Positions 32,833 through 40,191 of a stretch of 40,191 nt of DNA are shown here, piece by piece. The stretch's first letter is position 1, and the number at the start of each line of letters is the position of its first letter. Under the pieces are notes generated by a model that worked only from the letters and a program-made list of their open reading frames with translations, ran no database searches and was not told the DNA's origin. This DNA is from Candidatus Atribacteria bacterium (GTDB lineage Bacteria; Bipolaricaulota; Bipolaricaulia; UBA7950; UBA9294): contig SPBW01000002.1 of assembly GCA_004525685.1 (NCBI GenBank), positions 1-40,191 of the forward strand, read 5' to 3'. Both the position numbers and the translations under genes were made by a program.

Positions 32833-33252
32833 CTACTGTGTCGGCCCCACCTCGACATTGGGTACAGTAATCTGCTTGATGAGGGGTTCTGACATCGCTC
32901 CGCTTTCGTCAACGACGACAAGCTGTATGGTGGAGCTATCTTCCGCTGGGTATCTAATCTGCAGGTTCGGTGTTGAACGAACAGCCGAGAACGCGAGTGG
33001 GTCAAGGATCTCCGGGCCTTCAGGATCGGCAGTAAGGAACGCCCACATGTAGGTGATAATGGCTCCACCGTCTGGATCGACTGACGCTGACGCGTCCAAT
33101 ACGACAAGCAACGGATCGCTTGTCGTGTTGTAGTTGATGACGAATGAAGCGACGGGAGGCTGGGGAAAGAGCGAACAGCCTGTGAGAAGGGCGATACTCA
33201 GGCCGACCACACAACCTGCCACCGCAGAACGCCGTAATAATGATTTCAACAT
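32833..33252 (-). CDS. Small lipoprotein with a PKD-like domain
   Basis: A 139-residue protein with a lipoprotein signal: basic start, hydrophobic stretch and lipobox LLTGC with the lipidated cysteine at residue 26. The rest resembles a single PKD-type immunoglobulin-like domain: PVASFVINYNTTSDPLLVVL, the hallmark DASASVDPDGG, then ITYMWAFLTA and a final strand IQLVVVDESGAMS. PKD domains mediate protein or carbohydrate contacts at the cell surface. AAGGAGG precedes the ATG. No partner is evident; it follows the molybdenum hydroxylase operon after 52 bp and could be read through from it. Confidence 0.8.
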   Translation of the reverse strand: MLKSLLRRSAVAGCVVGLSIALLTGCSLFPQPPVASFVINYNTTSDPLLVVLDASASVDPDGGAIITYMWAFLTADPEGPEILDPLAFSAVRSTPNLQIRYPAEDSSTIQLVVVDESGAMSEPLIKQITVPNVEVGPTQ

Positions 33253-33304
33253 GATGGCCTCCTTGGACGAGGCAAGCCTAGCACAAAGAAAGCGAAATGA
33301 CGAA

Positions 33305-34150
33305 TCAGAGCGGCTGTGTCAGATGAGATCGCAACGCCCGCGCGAACAAGTCGCCGATCACGTTTCGGCGATAGGCAGCAGTCGCTCGGATGTCGGAAAT
33401 CGGGGCGATCGCCCCTGTGATCAGGTCTCGTGCCTCCAAAGGAAGAGCGGCGTCGAGAGCACGTCCGGTGAGTTGGCTCTCGATCTTACGTAGTCGTCTC
33501 GGCGTTGGTGCGACGGAGCCCACGGCAATGCGTATTTCCTGGATGGCTCCTTGCTCAATATTCAGTAGCAAGCCCAGCGAGGCGATGGCAATGGTGAGGG
33601 CATTGCGCTTGCCGACCTTGTGAAAGAATGTCCGGAAGCCGTCTGTTCCAATTGGCATGCGAAGCGCGCGTACGAACTCGCCCGATGAGAGCGTGGTTTT
33701 CCCCGGGCCGGTGAAGAAGCTCTCCAGTCGAACCCATTGCTCCTGTGCAGGGCCAACAACCTGAACCTCGGCCTCATACAAGAGAAGAGGGATGGCGCCG
33801 TCGGCTGCAGGCGATGCGTTTACGATGTTGCCAGCGAGTGTTCCGCGATTCCGGATCTGGACGGATCCCAGTTGCCTCAAGACCAACGCCAGCAGTGGGG
33901 CATGTTGGTTCACCAGCGGTGAATGCATGATGTCAGATTCGAGCGTGGCGGCGCCGATCTCGAGATGACCTTCGTCGACTTGAATGCCATGCAGAGATTC
34001 GATTTGCGTGACGTCGAGCAGCAGGGTAGGCTGAAGCATCCCTGCACGCATCTTGACGATGACGTCAGTTCCTCCACACACAATAAGGGATCCTGGCTGC
34101 GAGAGGCCATCGAGAAGCTCCGATTCGTTGATTACTCGCTGATAGCGCAC
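33305..34150 (-). CDS. xdhB: Molybdenum hydroxylase FAD-binding subunit
   Basis: A 281-residue FAD subunit of the xanthine dehydrogenase/CO dehydrogenase family, relaying electrons between the 2Fe-2S centres and the acceptor. FAD contacts are visible in VCGGTDVIVKMRAG and IRNRGTLAGNIVNASPAADG; the C-terminal CO-dehydrogenase-flavoprotein domain contains AVGSVAPTPRRLRKIE. The start is GTG at 34150 with AAAGGAG seven bases upstream; an ATG six codons earlier sits on the ribosome site itself. It overlaps the end of mocA by 19 bp, implying coupling. The name follows E. coli usage; the substrate is not proven. Confidence 0.9.
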   Translation of the reverse strand: MRYQRVINESELLDGLSQPGSLIVCGGTDVIVKMRAGMLQPTLLLDVTQIESLHGIQVDEGHLEIGAATLESDIMHSPLVNQHAPLLALVLRQLGSVQIRNRGTLAGNIVNASPAADGAIPLLLYEAEVQVVGPAQEQWVRLESFFTGPGKTTLSSGEFVRALRMPIGTDGFRTFFHKVGKRNALTIAIASLGLLLNIEQGAIQEIRIAVGSVAPTPRRLRKIESQLTGRALDAALPLEARDLITGAIAPISDIRATAAYRRNVIGDLFARALRSHLTQPL

Positions 34151-34734
34151 AGGGGCTCTCCTTTCCATGTTCTCAGATCAGAAGGGCTGTCGATGTCAAA
34201 AACGCATCCCGGATCGTCGACAAGCACGCGCGTGAGCTGCGTACTGCGCGTGCGGAGGAAGGCTCGGCCTCCGCTGTCACCCTGAAGCGAGGCCTTCAGC
34301 GCGTCGAGAGTATCGCGAGCGAAGTAGACGGGAAACCCACGCGTCTCTCCATGAACGGGCGCTGCCAGGACTGCGCCGCGATTTGCTGCGTCTACGACCG
34401 CACGGACTGTTGAATGTGCAAGAAACGGCATGTCAACGTGAAAAACAAGTATCCCGGTAGAGTCAGCCTGGATGGCCTCCAGGGCCAGCGCCAGCGAACG
34501 ACTGATTCCTCCCTGTGGATGAAGATTGATGACGACGCGGGCTTGTTCTAGATCGACAGCCGCCTTGACTGCTTCGGCGTTATGCCCGAGGACGATGATC
34601 GGGGACGATAGCCCTGCAGCCTCGATCATGCTCAGAACCACGGTCAATGCAGGCACATCGCCGATGGGAAGGAGCGCTTTGTTCCCACCCATGCGAGTTC
34701 CGAATCCAGCAGCGAGCACAATCGGTTGAATCAT
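34132..34734 (-). CDS. mocA: MocA-type molybdenum cofactor cytidylyltransferase
   Basis: A 200-residue nucleotidyltransferase that attaches CMP to molybdopterin to form the dinucleotide cofactor of xanthine-dehydrogenase-type enzymes. The signature IVLAAGFGTRMGGNKALLPI is at the N-terminus and HVDMPFLA supplies the metal-binding aspartate. The C-terminal part has GFPVYFARDTLDAL and GDSGGRAFL. Its ATG overlaps the stop of the 2Fe-2S gene (ATGA), behind GAGGGA. Its position between two hydroxylase subunit genes supports a dedicated cofactor role. A different nucleotide (GTP) is less likely given the family. Confidence 0.9.
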   Translation of the reverse strand: MIQPIVLAAGFGTRMGGNKALLPIGDVPALTVVLSMIEAAGLSSPIIVLGHNAEAVKAAVDLEQARVVINLHPQGGISRSLALALEAIQADSTGILVFHVDMPFLAHSTVRAVVDAANRGAVLAAPVHGETRGFPVYFARDTLDALKASLQGDSGGRAFLRTRSTQLTRVLVDDPGCVFDIDSPSDLRTWKGEPLCAISE

Positions 34735-35201
34735 CTGGATTCCCTCATCCGTCGGGCCGCCAGCTTTACAGCATCGAGGATCTTGGAGTAGCCCGTACAG
34801 CGACAAAGATTGCCTTCCAAGCCGGCGAGGATCTCTTCTTCAGATGGATCGGGTGTATCCTGCAAGAGGGCATAGGTGGCCATGATGAAGCCGGGTGTGC
34901 AGAAGCCACACTGAACGGCACCGACTTCGACATACGCTTCTTGGATGGGATGAAGCGCCTGTCCATCAGCCAGTCCCTCGACAGTGATGATGACGGAACC
35001 ATCAGCTTGCATGGCCAGTACGAGGCATGAGTTGACGGCCTTGCCATCCAAGAGCACAGTGCATGCGCCACACTCGCCCTCGCCGCAGCCTTCTTTGGTG
35101 CCTGTGAGCTGCAATGTCTCTCGGATGAAGTCGAGCAAGCGCAGGTCAGGGGAGATATCTCGTTCGACAGACTTCCCGTTGACTGTGCACTGGATTCTCA
35201 T
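34731..35201 (-). CDS. xdhC: Molybdenum hydroxylase 2Fe-2S subunit
   Basis: A 156-residue iron-sulfur subunit with both expected clusters. The plant-ferredoxin-type cysteines are in KEGCGEGECGACTVLLDG and NSCL; the second, helical domain has VQCGFCTPGFIM and GNLCRCTGYSKILDAV. It transfers electrons from the molybdenum site to FAD. Length is typical. The start overlaps the TGA of the upstream PLP enzyme gene (ATGA) and the stop overlaps mocA. Confidence 0.93.
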   Translation of the reverse strand: MRIQCTVNGKSVERDISPDLRLLDFIRETLQLTGTKEGCGEGECGACTVLLDGKAVNSCLVLAMQADGSVIITVEGLADGQALHPIQEAYVEVGAVQCGFCTPGFIMATYALLQDTPDPSEEEILAGLEGNLCRCTGYSKILDAVKLAARRMRESR

Positions 35202-36439
35202 GGCAGATGCGCCTCAAGTGCCCTCAGCGATGGCTCGACAGTGATCGGCTTTCCGATGACTTTGCGCGCTGAGGCTACGTCCTTGAGTCCATTGCCAGTG
35301 ATCAGAACTGCAGCGGACTTGCCTGCCAGCTCCCCTGCATTGACCAGTTTCAACAGGCCCGCATAAGCTGCAGCTCCCGCAGGCTCGCCAAACACGCCCG
35401 TGCTGCGAGCCAGATCAATGATGGCGCTTAGGATCGCCTTGTCAGAGACAGTCACAAATCTTCCTCCGTTGGCTGATACCGACTTGACGGCCTTGACGAC
35501 GTCGCGCGGTTTGCCGACGCAGATGCTGTCAGCGACGGTGTGGGCTTCGATGTCCTCAAACCACACATCCTGTCCGTCGAAGGCATCAAAGGCGGCCGCA
35601 ATGGGCGCCGAGGTTTCAGCTTGCACGCCAATCACCTGCGGAACCTTGTCAATGAAGCCAAGCGTTTGCAGCTCAGCAAACCCCTTGCATACGCCGCTAA
35701 TGACGGAGCCGTCGCCCACTCCGACGAACACGACATCGGGCGGCTGCCACTTCATCTGTTCGGCGAGCTCAAGCGCCCCCGTCTTCTTGCCCTCGACGAG
35801 ATAGGGATTGACGGCTGCAGAGCGGTTGTACCAACCATACGCCTCGGCAGCCTCGGCAGCCAGATCGTAGGCCACGTCATAGGAGCCGTTGACAAGGAAG
35901 ACGCGAGCCCCATAGACAAGCAACTGAGCGACTTTTGCTTCTGGCGCTGTCTTGGGGACGAAGATGATCGTCTTGAGAGGGGTGGCTGCGGCGAAGCCCG
36001 CCAATGAGCTGGCGGCGTTCCCTGTGGACGCGCAAGTGACAACCGCTTTGCCCTTTTCCTGCGCCTTGATGACGACGATGGAGCTGGCGCGATCCTTGTA
36101 CGATGCCGTTGGGTTCTGGCCGTCGTCCTTGACGAACAGAGCAGACAGCTTGAGTTCTCTGGCCAGCTTGGGGAACGAATAGAGCGGAGTCCATCCCACA
36201 CGAAGCGGCTGAATGAACTCTTCAGATTCGATGGGGAGGAGAGGCAGGTATCGCCACATTGAAAGCTGGCCCGAGTCTTGAAACGCCTCGCGCGTCAGCG
36301 TTTTTCGTAGATGATCGTAATCGTAGCGAACCTCAAGTGTTCCCAAGCGCGGGCCACAGCTTGGACATGTGTAATCTACTTGGTTCGAACCATAGACCGA
36401 GCCGCACGTCACGCAATGAAGCCCCGTGATCTTTCCCAT
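35198..36439 (-). CDS. thrC: Threonine-synthase-like PLP enzyme in the hydroxylase operon
   Basis: A 413-residue fold-type II PLP enzyme with an N-terminal zinc ribbon (CVTCGSVYG...CPSCG). The PLP lysine is in TASYKDRAS, the glycine-rich phosphate loop is CASTGNAASSLAG, and the C-terminus has GEPAGAAAYAGLLKL and ITGNGLKD. These are threonine synthase features. The ATG overlaps the ygfK stop by one base (TAATG), with AAGGGGGA upstream. Related clusters in E. coli and clostridia contain a different PLP lyase, YgeX (diaminopropionate ammonia-lyase), at this position, so this protein may act on another amino acid. True threonine synthase activity is plausible but not shown by context. Confidence 0.82.
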   Translation of the reverse strand: MGKITGLHCVTCGSVYGSNQVDYTCPSCGPRLGTLEVRYDYDHLRKTLTREAFQDSGQLSMWRYLPLLPIESEEFIQPLRVGWTPLYSFPKLARELKLSALFVKDDGQNPTASYKDRASSIVVIKAQEKGKAVVTCASTGNAASSLAGFAAATPLKTIIFVPKTAPEAKVAQLLVYGARVFLVNGSYDVAYDLAAEAAEAYGWYNRSAAVNPYLVEGKKTGALELAEQMKWQPPDVVFVGVGDGSVISGVCKGFAELQTLGFIDKVPQVIGVQAETSAPIAAAFDAFDGQDVWFEDIEAHTVADSICVGKPRDVVKAVKSVSANGGRFVTVSDKAILSAIIDLARSTGVFGEPAGAAAYAGLLKLVNAGELAGKSAAVLITGNGLKDVASARKVIGKPITVEPSLRALEAHLP

Positions 36440-39400
36440 TAAGCAGTTCCCCCTTCTTGTTGAACAAAGTGTGGTAGATACTGGCAATCAGATCGAATGG
36501 CACTCAACAAGAGCGCCATCTCGACGGCGGGCCGAAGAGAGATCGTTCCCGCGGACGTAGCGCTGACTTGGCTTTCGATGACGGCGAAGTCCGAATCCAG
36601 TGTCAAACGAGCATCCGGTGTTTCGTAGATCCACTGGCCGCCCGGAGCCGCCCGGAGCTTGGTGGTTGCGCCGGCTGCTCGACTGGAAATGCCGTCGGCA
36701 TGAATCCAATACGCATTATCAGTCTCGACCTCGAACGTCTTAGAATCGAGGAAGAGCCTCGGCTTGTCGCGATAGGGCTTGCCTTGATGCACACAGAATG
36801 TGGCGCAATTGCCACACTCGTTGCAAAGGTCGTCGATGTGGACAATCTGGCGCGATTGGCTAATGCGAATGCGTTCGATCGCGACAGGCTGGAGAGTCCC
36901 ACCAGACATCTCAAGCACAGGGTAGTCGCCTTTCAACGGCGTGATTCGAATCCCTATGTTGGCCCGGTTGGGACAGACATCGACGCACTTGTCACACAAG
37001 AGTTGACATTGTAGGCAGCGCCCGGCTTCGACAGCGGCTTCTTCTCGCGTGAATGTGGCCTCGACAAGATCAAATCCCTGCCGTTGGCCTGGTTCAAGGA
37101 ATGACGGCTGGCGCTGAGGTGATTGCTGTGCCCTCAATGCCTTGAGTTCGCCGAAGTCCACATCATCCAAACCGAACTGCGGAAGTGCAGGAGGTGTGAA
37201 CGCAACGCCTAGCTGATGACAGATGTCGGCGGCCGCCTTCCGCCCATCGGCGCATGCGGCAATGATGATGGCGGGTCCTCTGGTGATATCGCCGCCGGCG
37301 TAGACCTTGTTCAGATTCGTACGGCCGGCTGCACTGACGTCGATGCCGCCATCTGAGGTACGGGCCATGATCGTTGACTTGGCAAGGAAGCTCTTGTCGG
37401 CTGTTTGCCCAATGGCCAGGATGACTGACGATGCAGGTAGGATGAACTCGCTTCCTTTGATAGCGACAGGCCGTCGGCGTCCGTCAGCATCTGGTGCTCC
37501 CAGCTCTGCCCTGAGACACTCCAATCCCGACACTCGGCCGTTCTGCGCGAGAACACGCTGTGGGATGGCCAGTTCTTCAATGCGATTTCCTTCGAGCAGC
37601 AAGTCGTGCAATTCTTCGACTTCGGCGGGCATCTCCGCTTGGGTGCGTCGGTAGACGACGGTTGTCGGGCTGCCCGTCAAACGCTTCGATGTGCGAGCGG
37701 CGTCCATGGCCGTGTTCCCTCCACCGATGACGAGAACGTTGTCGCCCAATTCCGTCTTCTCTCCGCTGGCCTGCCGATTGAGGAAGTCAAGCGCCCCAAT
37801 AACACCAGGCGTGTCTGCGCCCTCGATGCGTAGCGACGCATCATGCACGAAGCCACAGGCCACATACACGGCGGCATAGCCGTCGTCTAGAAGCCCTTCG
37901 GGTGATGCCTCGACCTTGTGATTGCATTGGATGTCGACACCCAGATCGATGATTCGGTTGATGTCAGCGTCGACGGCCGAAGATGGCAGTCTGAACTGAG
38001 GGGCAATGGCCAGCATGCCGCCTGGCCTCTCCTTGGCCTCGAATACCGTCGCATGAATTCCGCTATGTGCGAGGTAGAAGGCAGCCGCGAGGCCAGAGGG
38101 GCCACTGCCGATGATGGCTACTCGATGATCTGACAGCGCTGCCGGATGCAATGCAGCACTCGCATTCTCCATGGCAAAGCGCTTGAGTCGGCGAATGGCA
38201 ACGGAGTCATCGTAGTTGTTACGCGTACAGCGGGTTTGGCACAGATTGGTGCAGACGTGGCCTGTAGAGGCAGGCAGTGGATTGCGATGCAGAATGGACG
38301 CGACGGCCTGATCGACGTCTCCAGCACGAATCCAGTAGGCATAGTCGGGAACATTCTGGCAGACCGCGCACTGTGCCATGCAGGGGGCCTCAATGCAATC
38401 AAATGCCTCCAATTCAGAATCGACCTTGGGAAGCGCGAACGGGTGGTACTGCTTTTTGTATCGAGGGGAGGTGGCCCCATCCTCAACCAGTCGGCCCAGC
38501 GCCTGCTGCGGGTGTTGAGACAGCTGTTCCAGCGAAGAGGCACCGCAAGTGGACATGGCCTCGCGGAGGCTCACGATGTATTGAGAGAAGCGCCCGTAGC
38601 CACCGGGCTTTAAGAGGTCGGACGCGACGGTAATCGGCATCGCGCCAGCTGCAAGTAGATCGACGAGATTCACGGCATCTGCGCCAGCGGAGTAGGATAC
38701 GCGAAGCTCAGGGCCGATGTCTGTGCGTAATTGCTGAAACAGCTGCACAGTGATGGGGAACAGGGCCCGGCCCGACATGTACATCTCGTCTCCAGGCAAA
38801 ACGCCGCGGTGATTGGCCATGGCGAGCGTATTGGACAGCTTGACGCTGAAGACGACGCCGTTTGATTGGGCGGCCGCTTGCATCGATCGAATGAGCTCAA
38901 GTGCCCGGTCATAGGAGAGATCCTTCTCGAACACGGAGTCGGGGATATCGATATCTCTATACCCAAGTGTGCCATGCAGCGTATCGAGCACACGCTCTTT
39001 GCCCAACAGCGTAGGATTGAGCTTGACTGTCGTGTGCAGACCGCGTTCCTCAATAAGGTAGCGGGTGATGCGTTCAATCTCGTCAGGCGGACAGCCGTGC
39101 ATAGTGGAGAGTGTGACGCTATTCACAATCCTGTCAGGGATCTCAATGTCTGCGAACTGCGGATAGCGGCTTTCAAGCATTGATCGAATAGGCGCCAAGT
39201 CCTCGGCCGCATTCTCCAAACGGTTCATGAATCGCTGCATGGGTTCGCTCAAGATGCCCTCAAAGTTATAGCCCACACTCATATTGAAGATCGTGCCGAA
39301 GGGTTCTAGACGTTCAAGCCCCAGCGCACGCCGTAAGACATGGATGAGTGCCCATGCCTTGACATACTCCAAGACGGATTCCTCAAGACGCAACTCCTGC

Positions 39401-39735
39401 GACCACTCTACGTTATAGCCCTCATCTGCCAGATCGATACAGGGCCGCGGAATCTCAAGCTCATCCATGATCTGAACAGTCTTCAGTTCAATGAAACGTC
39501 CGCCTGTCAGCCACGCGCTCAGGATGTTCTGTGTGAGTTGCGTATGCGGACCAGCCGCAGGACCGATGGGAGTAGCCAGGGCGCTGCCAAACAATGTCGT
39601 TCTGAAGGCATCAGTAGCTTGCGGCTTATGAAAGACGGCCTCGTGAATGCCGAATATCGATTGACGGGTCTCGTACTCCTTGAGAATCCAATCAAGGAGA
39701 GACTCAAACGGAACTACGCGCATGTGCTCACTCAT
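36439..39735 (-). CDS. ygfK: YgfK-type iron-sulfur flavoprotein oxidoreductase
   Basis: A 1098-residue protein, close to E. coli YgfK (about 1030). The first 430 residues resemble a dihydroorotate/dihydropyrimidine-dehydrogenase-like barrel (PIGPAAGPHTQLTQN, STMHGCPPDEIE, GADAVNLVDLLAAGAMPIT). A GltD-like part follows: cysteines CIEAPCMAQCAVC near 445 and CTNLCQTRC, FAD motif AIIGSGPSGLAAA near 538, NAD(P)H motif VLVIGGGNTAMDAAR near 666, and the FAD motif AGGDITRGP. The C-terminus adds Fe-S cysteines CLQCQLLCDKCVDVCP near 905 and CNECGNCATFC near 968. It is called a putative selenate reductase subunit; more likely it moves electrons for the molybdenum hydroxylase. AGGAAG precedes the ATG. 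Confidence 0.92.
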   Translation of the reverse strand: MSEHMRVVPFESLLDWILKEYETRQSIFGIHEAVFHKPQATDAFRTTLFGSALATPIGPAAGPHTQLTQNILSAWLTGGRFIELKTVQIMDELEIPRPCIDLADEGYNVEWSQELRLEESVLEYVKAWALIHVLRRALGLERLEPFGTIFNMSVGYNFEGILSEPMQRFMNRLENAAEDLAPIRSMLESRYPQFADIEIPDRIVNSVTLSTMHGCPPDEIERITRYLIEERGLHTTVKLNPTLLGKERVLDTLHGTLGYRDIDIPDSVFEKDLSYDRALELIRSMQAAAQSNGVVFSVKLSNTLAMANHRGVLPGDEMYMSGRALFPITVQLFQQLRTDIGPELRVSYSAGADAVNLVDLLAAGAMPITVASDLLKPGGYGRFSQYIVSLREAMSTCGASSLEQLSQHPQQALGRLVEDGATSPRYKKQYHPFALPKVDSELEAFDCIEAPCMAQCAVCQNVPDYAYWIRAGDVDQAVASILHRNPLPASTGHVCTNLCQTRCTRNNYDDSVAIRRLKRFAMENASAALHPAALSDHRVAIIGSGPSGLAAAFYLAHSGIHATVFEAKERPGGMLAIAPQFRLPSSAVDADINRIIDLGVDIQCNHKVEASPEGLLDDGYAAVYVACGFVHDASLRIEGADTPGVIGALDFLNRQASGEKTELGDNVLVIGGGNTAMDAARTSKRLTGSPTTVVYRRTQAEMPAEVEELHDLLLEGNRIEELAIPQRVLAQNGRVSGLECLRAELGAPDADGRRRPVAIKGSEFILPASSVILAIGQTADKSFLAKSTIMARTSDGGIDVSAAGRTNLNKVYAGGDITRGPAIIIAACADGRKAAADICHQLGVAFTPPALPQFGLDDVDFGELKALRAQQSPQRQPSFLEPGQRQGFDLVEATFTREEAAVEAGRCLQCQLLCDKCVDVCPNRANIGIRITPLKGDYPVLEMSGGTLQPVAIERIRISQSRQIVHIDDLCNECGNCATFCVHQGKPYRDKPRLFLDSKTFEVETDNAYWIHADGISSRAAGATTKLRAAPGGQWIYETPDARLTLDSDFAVIESQVSATSAGTISLRPAVEMALLLSAIRSDCQYLPHFVQQEGGTA

Positions 39736-39751
39736 CGTTTCTTCCTGCCTT

Positions 39752-40191
39752 CTATCCTAAACGTTTCCACAACGAAGCCGCCTGCTCGCGAGCATGGGCG
39801 TAAATGGCTTCCTCATCCAGATCCGCGAACCGGCCTTCTTTGAGAATCCGACGACCTGCGACAAAGGAATCGGTGACTCTCATCGAATGGACGGCTGTGC
39901 CAAACAGCAAGTGCCCCAACACGTTTCCTGCTTCAAACGGCGTTGGTGGCTCGTAGTCCAGCAGGATCAAGTCAGCAGGTGCTCCCACGGCAAGCTGACC
40001 AATCTTGACGCCCAGCAGCCGCCCGGCAATGGCCGGGTTGTTGACAAACAACAGCGAGTACAGGGCATCGAACGAGCCAGCCTGAGGATCGGCGTTGGCG
40101 TGCTTCTGAAGAATGCCTGCAGTGAACAATTCGGCAAGCATGTTCGTACCCAGCCCGTCTGTGCCAAGACCCGTCAGAATGCCGCGCTTGA
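39752..40191 (-). CDS. ssnA: SsnA-type amidohydrolase, C-terminal part (cut by window edge)
   Basis: The frame is open to the window end, so only the last 146 residues are seen. It begins in GILTGLGTDGLGTNMLAEL, where TD is the metal-binding aspartate motif of amidohydrolases of the chlorohydrolase/TrzN type, and continues with NPAIAGRLLGVKIGQLAVGAPADLILLDY and FVAGRRILKEG, the usual C-terminal beta-sandwich. SsnA is a putative aminohydrolase found next to YgfK in selenium-dependent hydroxylase clusters. The stop lies 16 bp before ygfK. The 5' part is outside the window. Confidence 0.88.
   Translation of the reverse strand, partial: KRGILTGLGTDGLGTNMLAELFTAGILQKHANADPQAGSFDALYSLLFVNNPAIAGRLLGVKIGQLAVGAPADLILLDYEPPTPFEAGNVLGHLLFGTAVHSMRVTDSFVAGRRILKEGRFADLDEEAIYAHAREQAASLWKRLG

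Noticed and set aside
34735..34806. Longer MocA start inside the 2Fe-2S gene
   Set aside because: The MocA N-terminal motif starts at 34734 with its own GAGGGA site and an ATGA overlap.
1..40191. CRISPR arrays, insertion sequences, phage or integrase genes
   Set aside because: No direct repeat-spacer pattern and no transposase- or integrase-like reading frame was found.

Overview
This window (about 40 kb, moderate GC) reads as the chromosome of an anaerobic or microaerophilic, deep-branching bacterium. The signs are an indolepyruvate:ferredoxin oxidoreductase pair, a YgfK/SsnA-type molybdenum hydroxylase cluster, a NusG with a large inserted domain as in Thermotoga and Aquifex, and tRNA genes without encoded CCA. 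Secreted proteins, a lipoprotein and a possible beta-barrel protein suggest a diderm envelope. A candidate phylum such as Bipolaricaulota/Acetothermia fits, but that is a low-confidence guess from gene content. No insertion sequence, phage gene, integrase or CRISPR array was seen.

Layout. 1-3183 (minus): an AAC(3)-like/GNAT fusion, an AlbA_2/Schlafen-type regulator and a small unknown gene. 3371-5637 (plus): DNA polymerase IV and a DUF72 protein whose C-terminus runs into a repeat. 5794-11273 (minus): a probable operon iorA-iorB, two secreted metallophosphoesterase paralogs, a thiamine-binding protein and adenosine deaminase. 11398-14405 (plus): an EF-G-like GTPase, a CBS-ACT protein and a broken yjbQ gene, all joined by ATGA overlaps.

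14402-26729 (plus) is the translation/transcription core: promoter, tRNA-Thr(TGT), tRNA-Tyr(GTA), tRNA-Thr(GGT), tuf, rpmG, tRNA-Trp(CCA), secE, nusG, rplK, rplA, rplJ, rplL, an attenuator-like hairpin and rpoB. rpoC does not follow rpoB. Instead a Nudix gene starts inside the rpoB end, followed by an AhpD-like gene, kbl, ridA and an M19 dipeptidase. 26715-31422 holds a double P-loop kinase-like protein (minus), topA (plus) and a short primary sigma factor (minus). 31649-33252 has a secreted barrel-like protein, a GNAT enzyme and a PKD-type lipoprotein.

33305-40191 (minus) is a tightly overlapping operon: ssnA (cut by the window edge), ygfK, a threonine-synthase-like PLP enzyme, a 2Fe-2S hydroxylase subunit, a MocA-type cytidylyltransferase and a FAD hydroxylase subunit. 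It resembles the selenium-dependent molybdenum hydroxylase (purine/xanthine) clusters of clostridia and E. coli. The molybdopterin catalytic subunit is not in view. Together with adenosine deaminase this suggests purine catabolism.

The most unusual points are the rpoB/rpoC separation, the doubly disrupted yjbQ, the 175-residue NusG insert, IorA ending before its ferredoxin domain, the AAC(3)-GNAT fusion, the tandem P-loop protein and the PLP enzyme embedded in the molybdenum hydroxylase operon.
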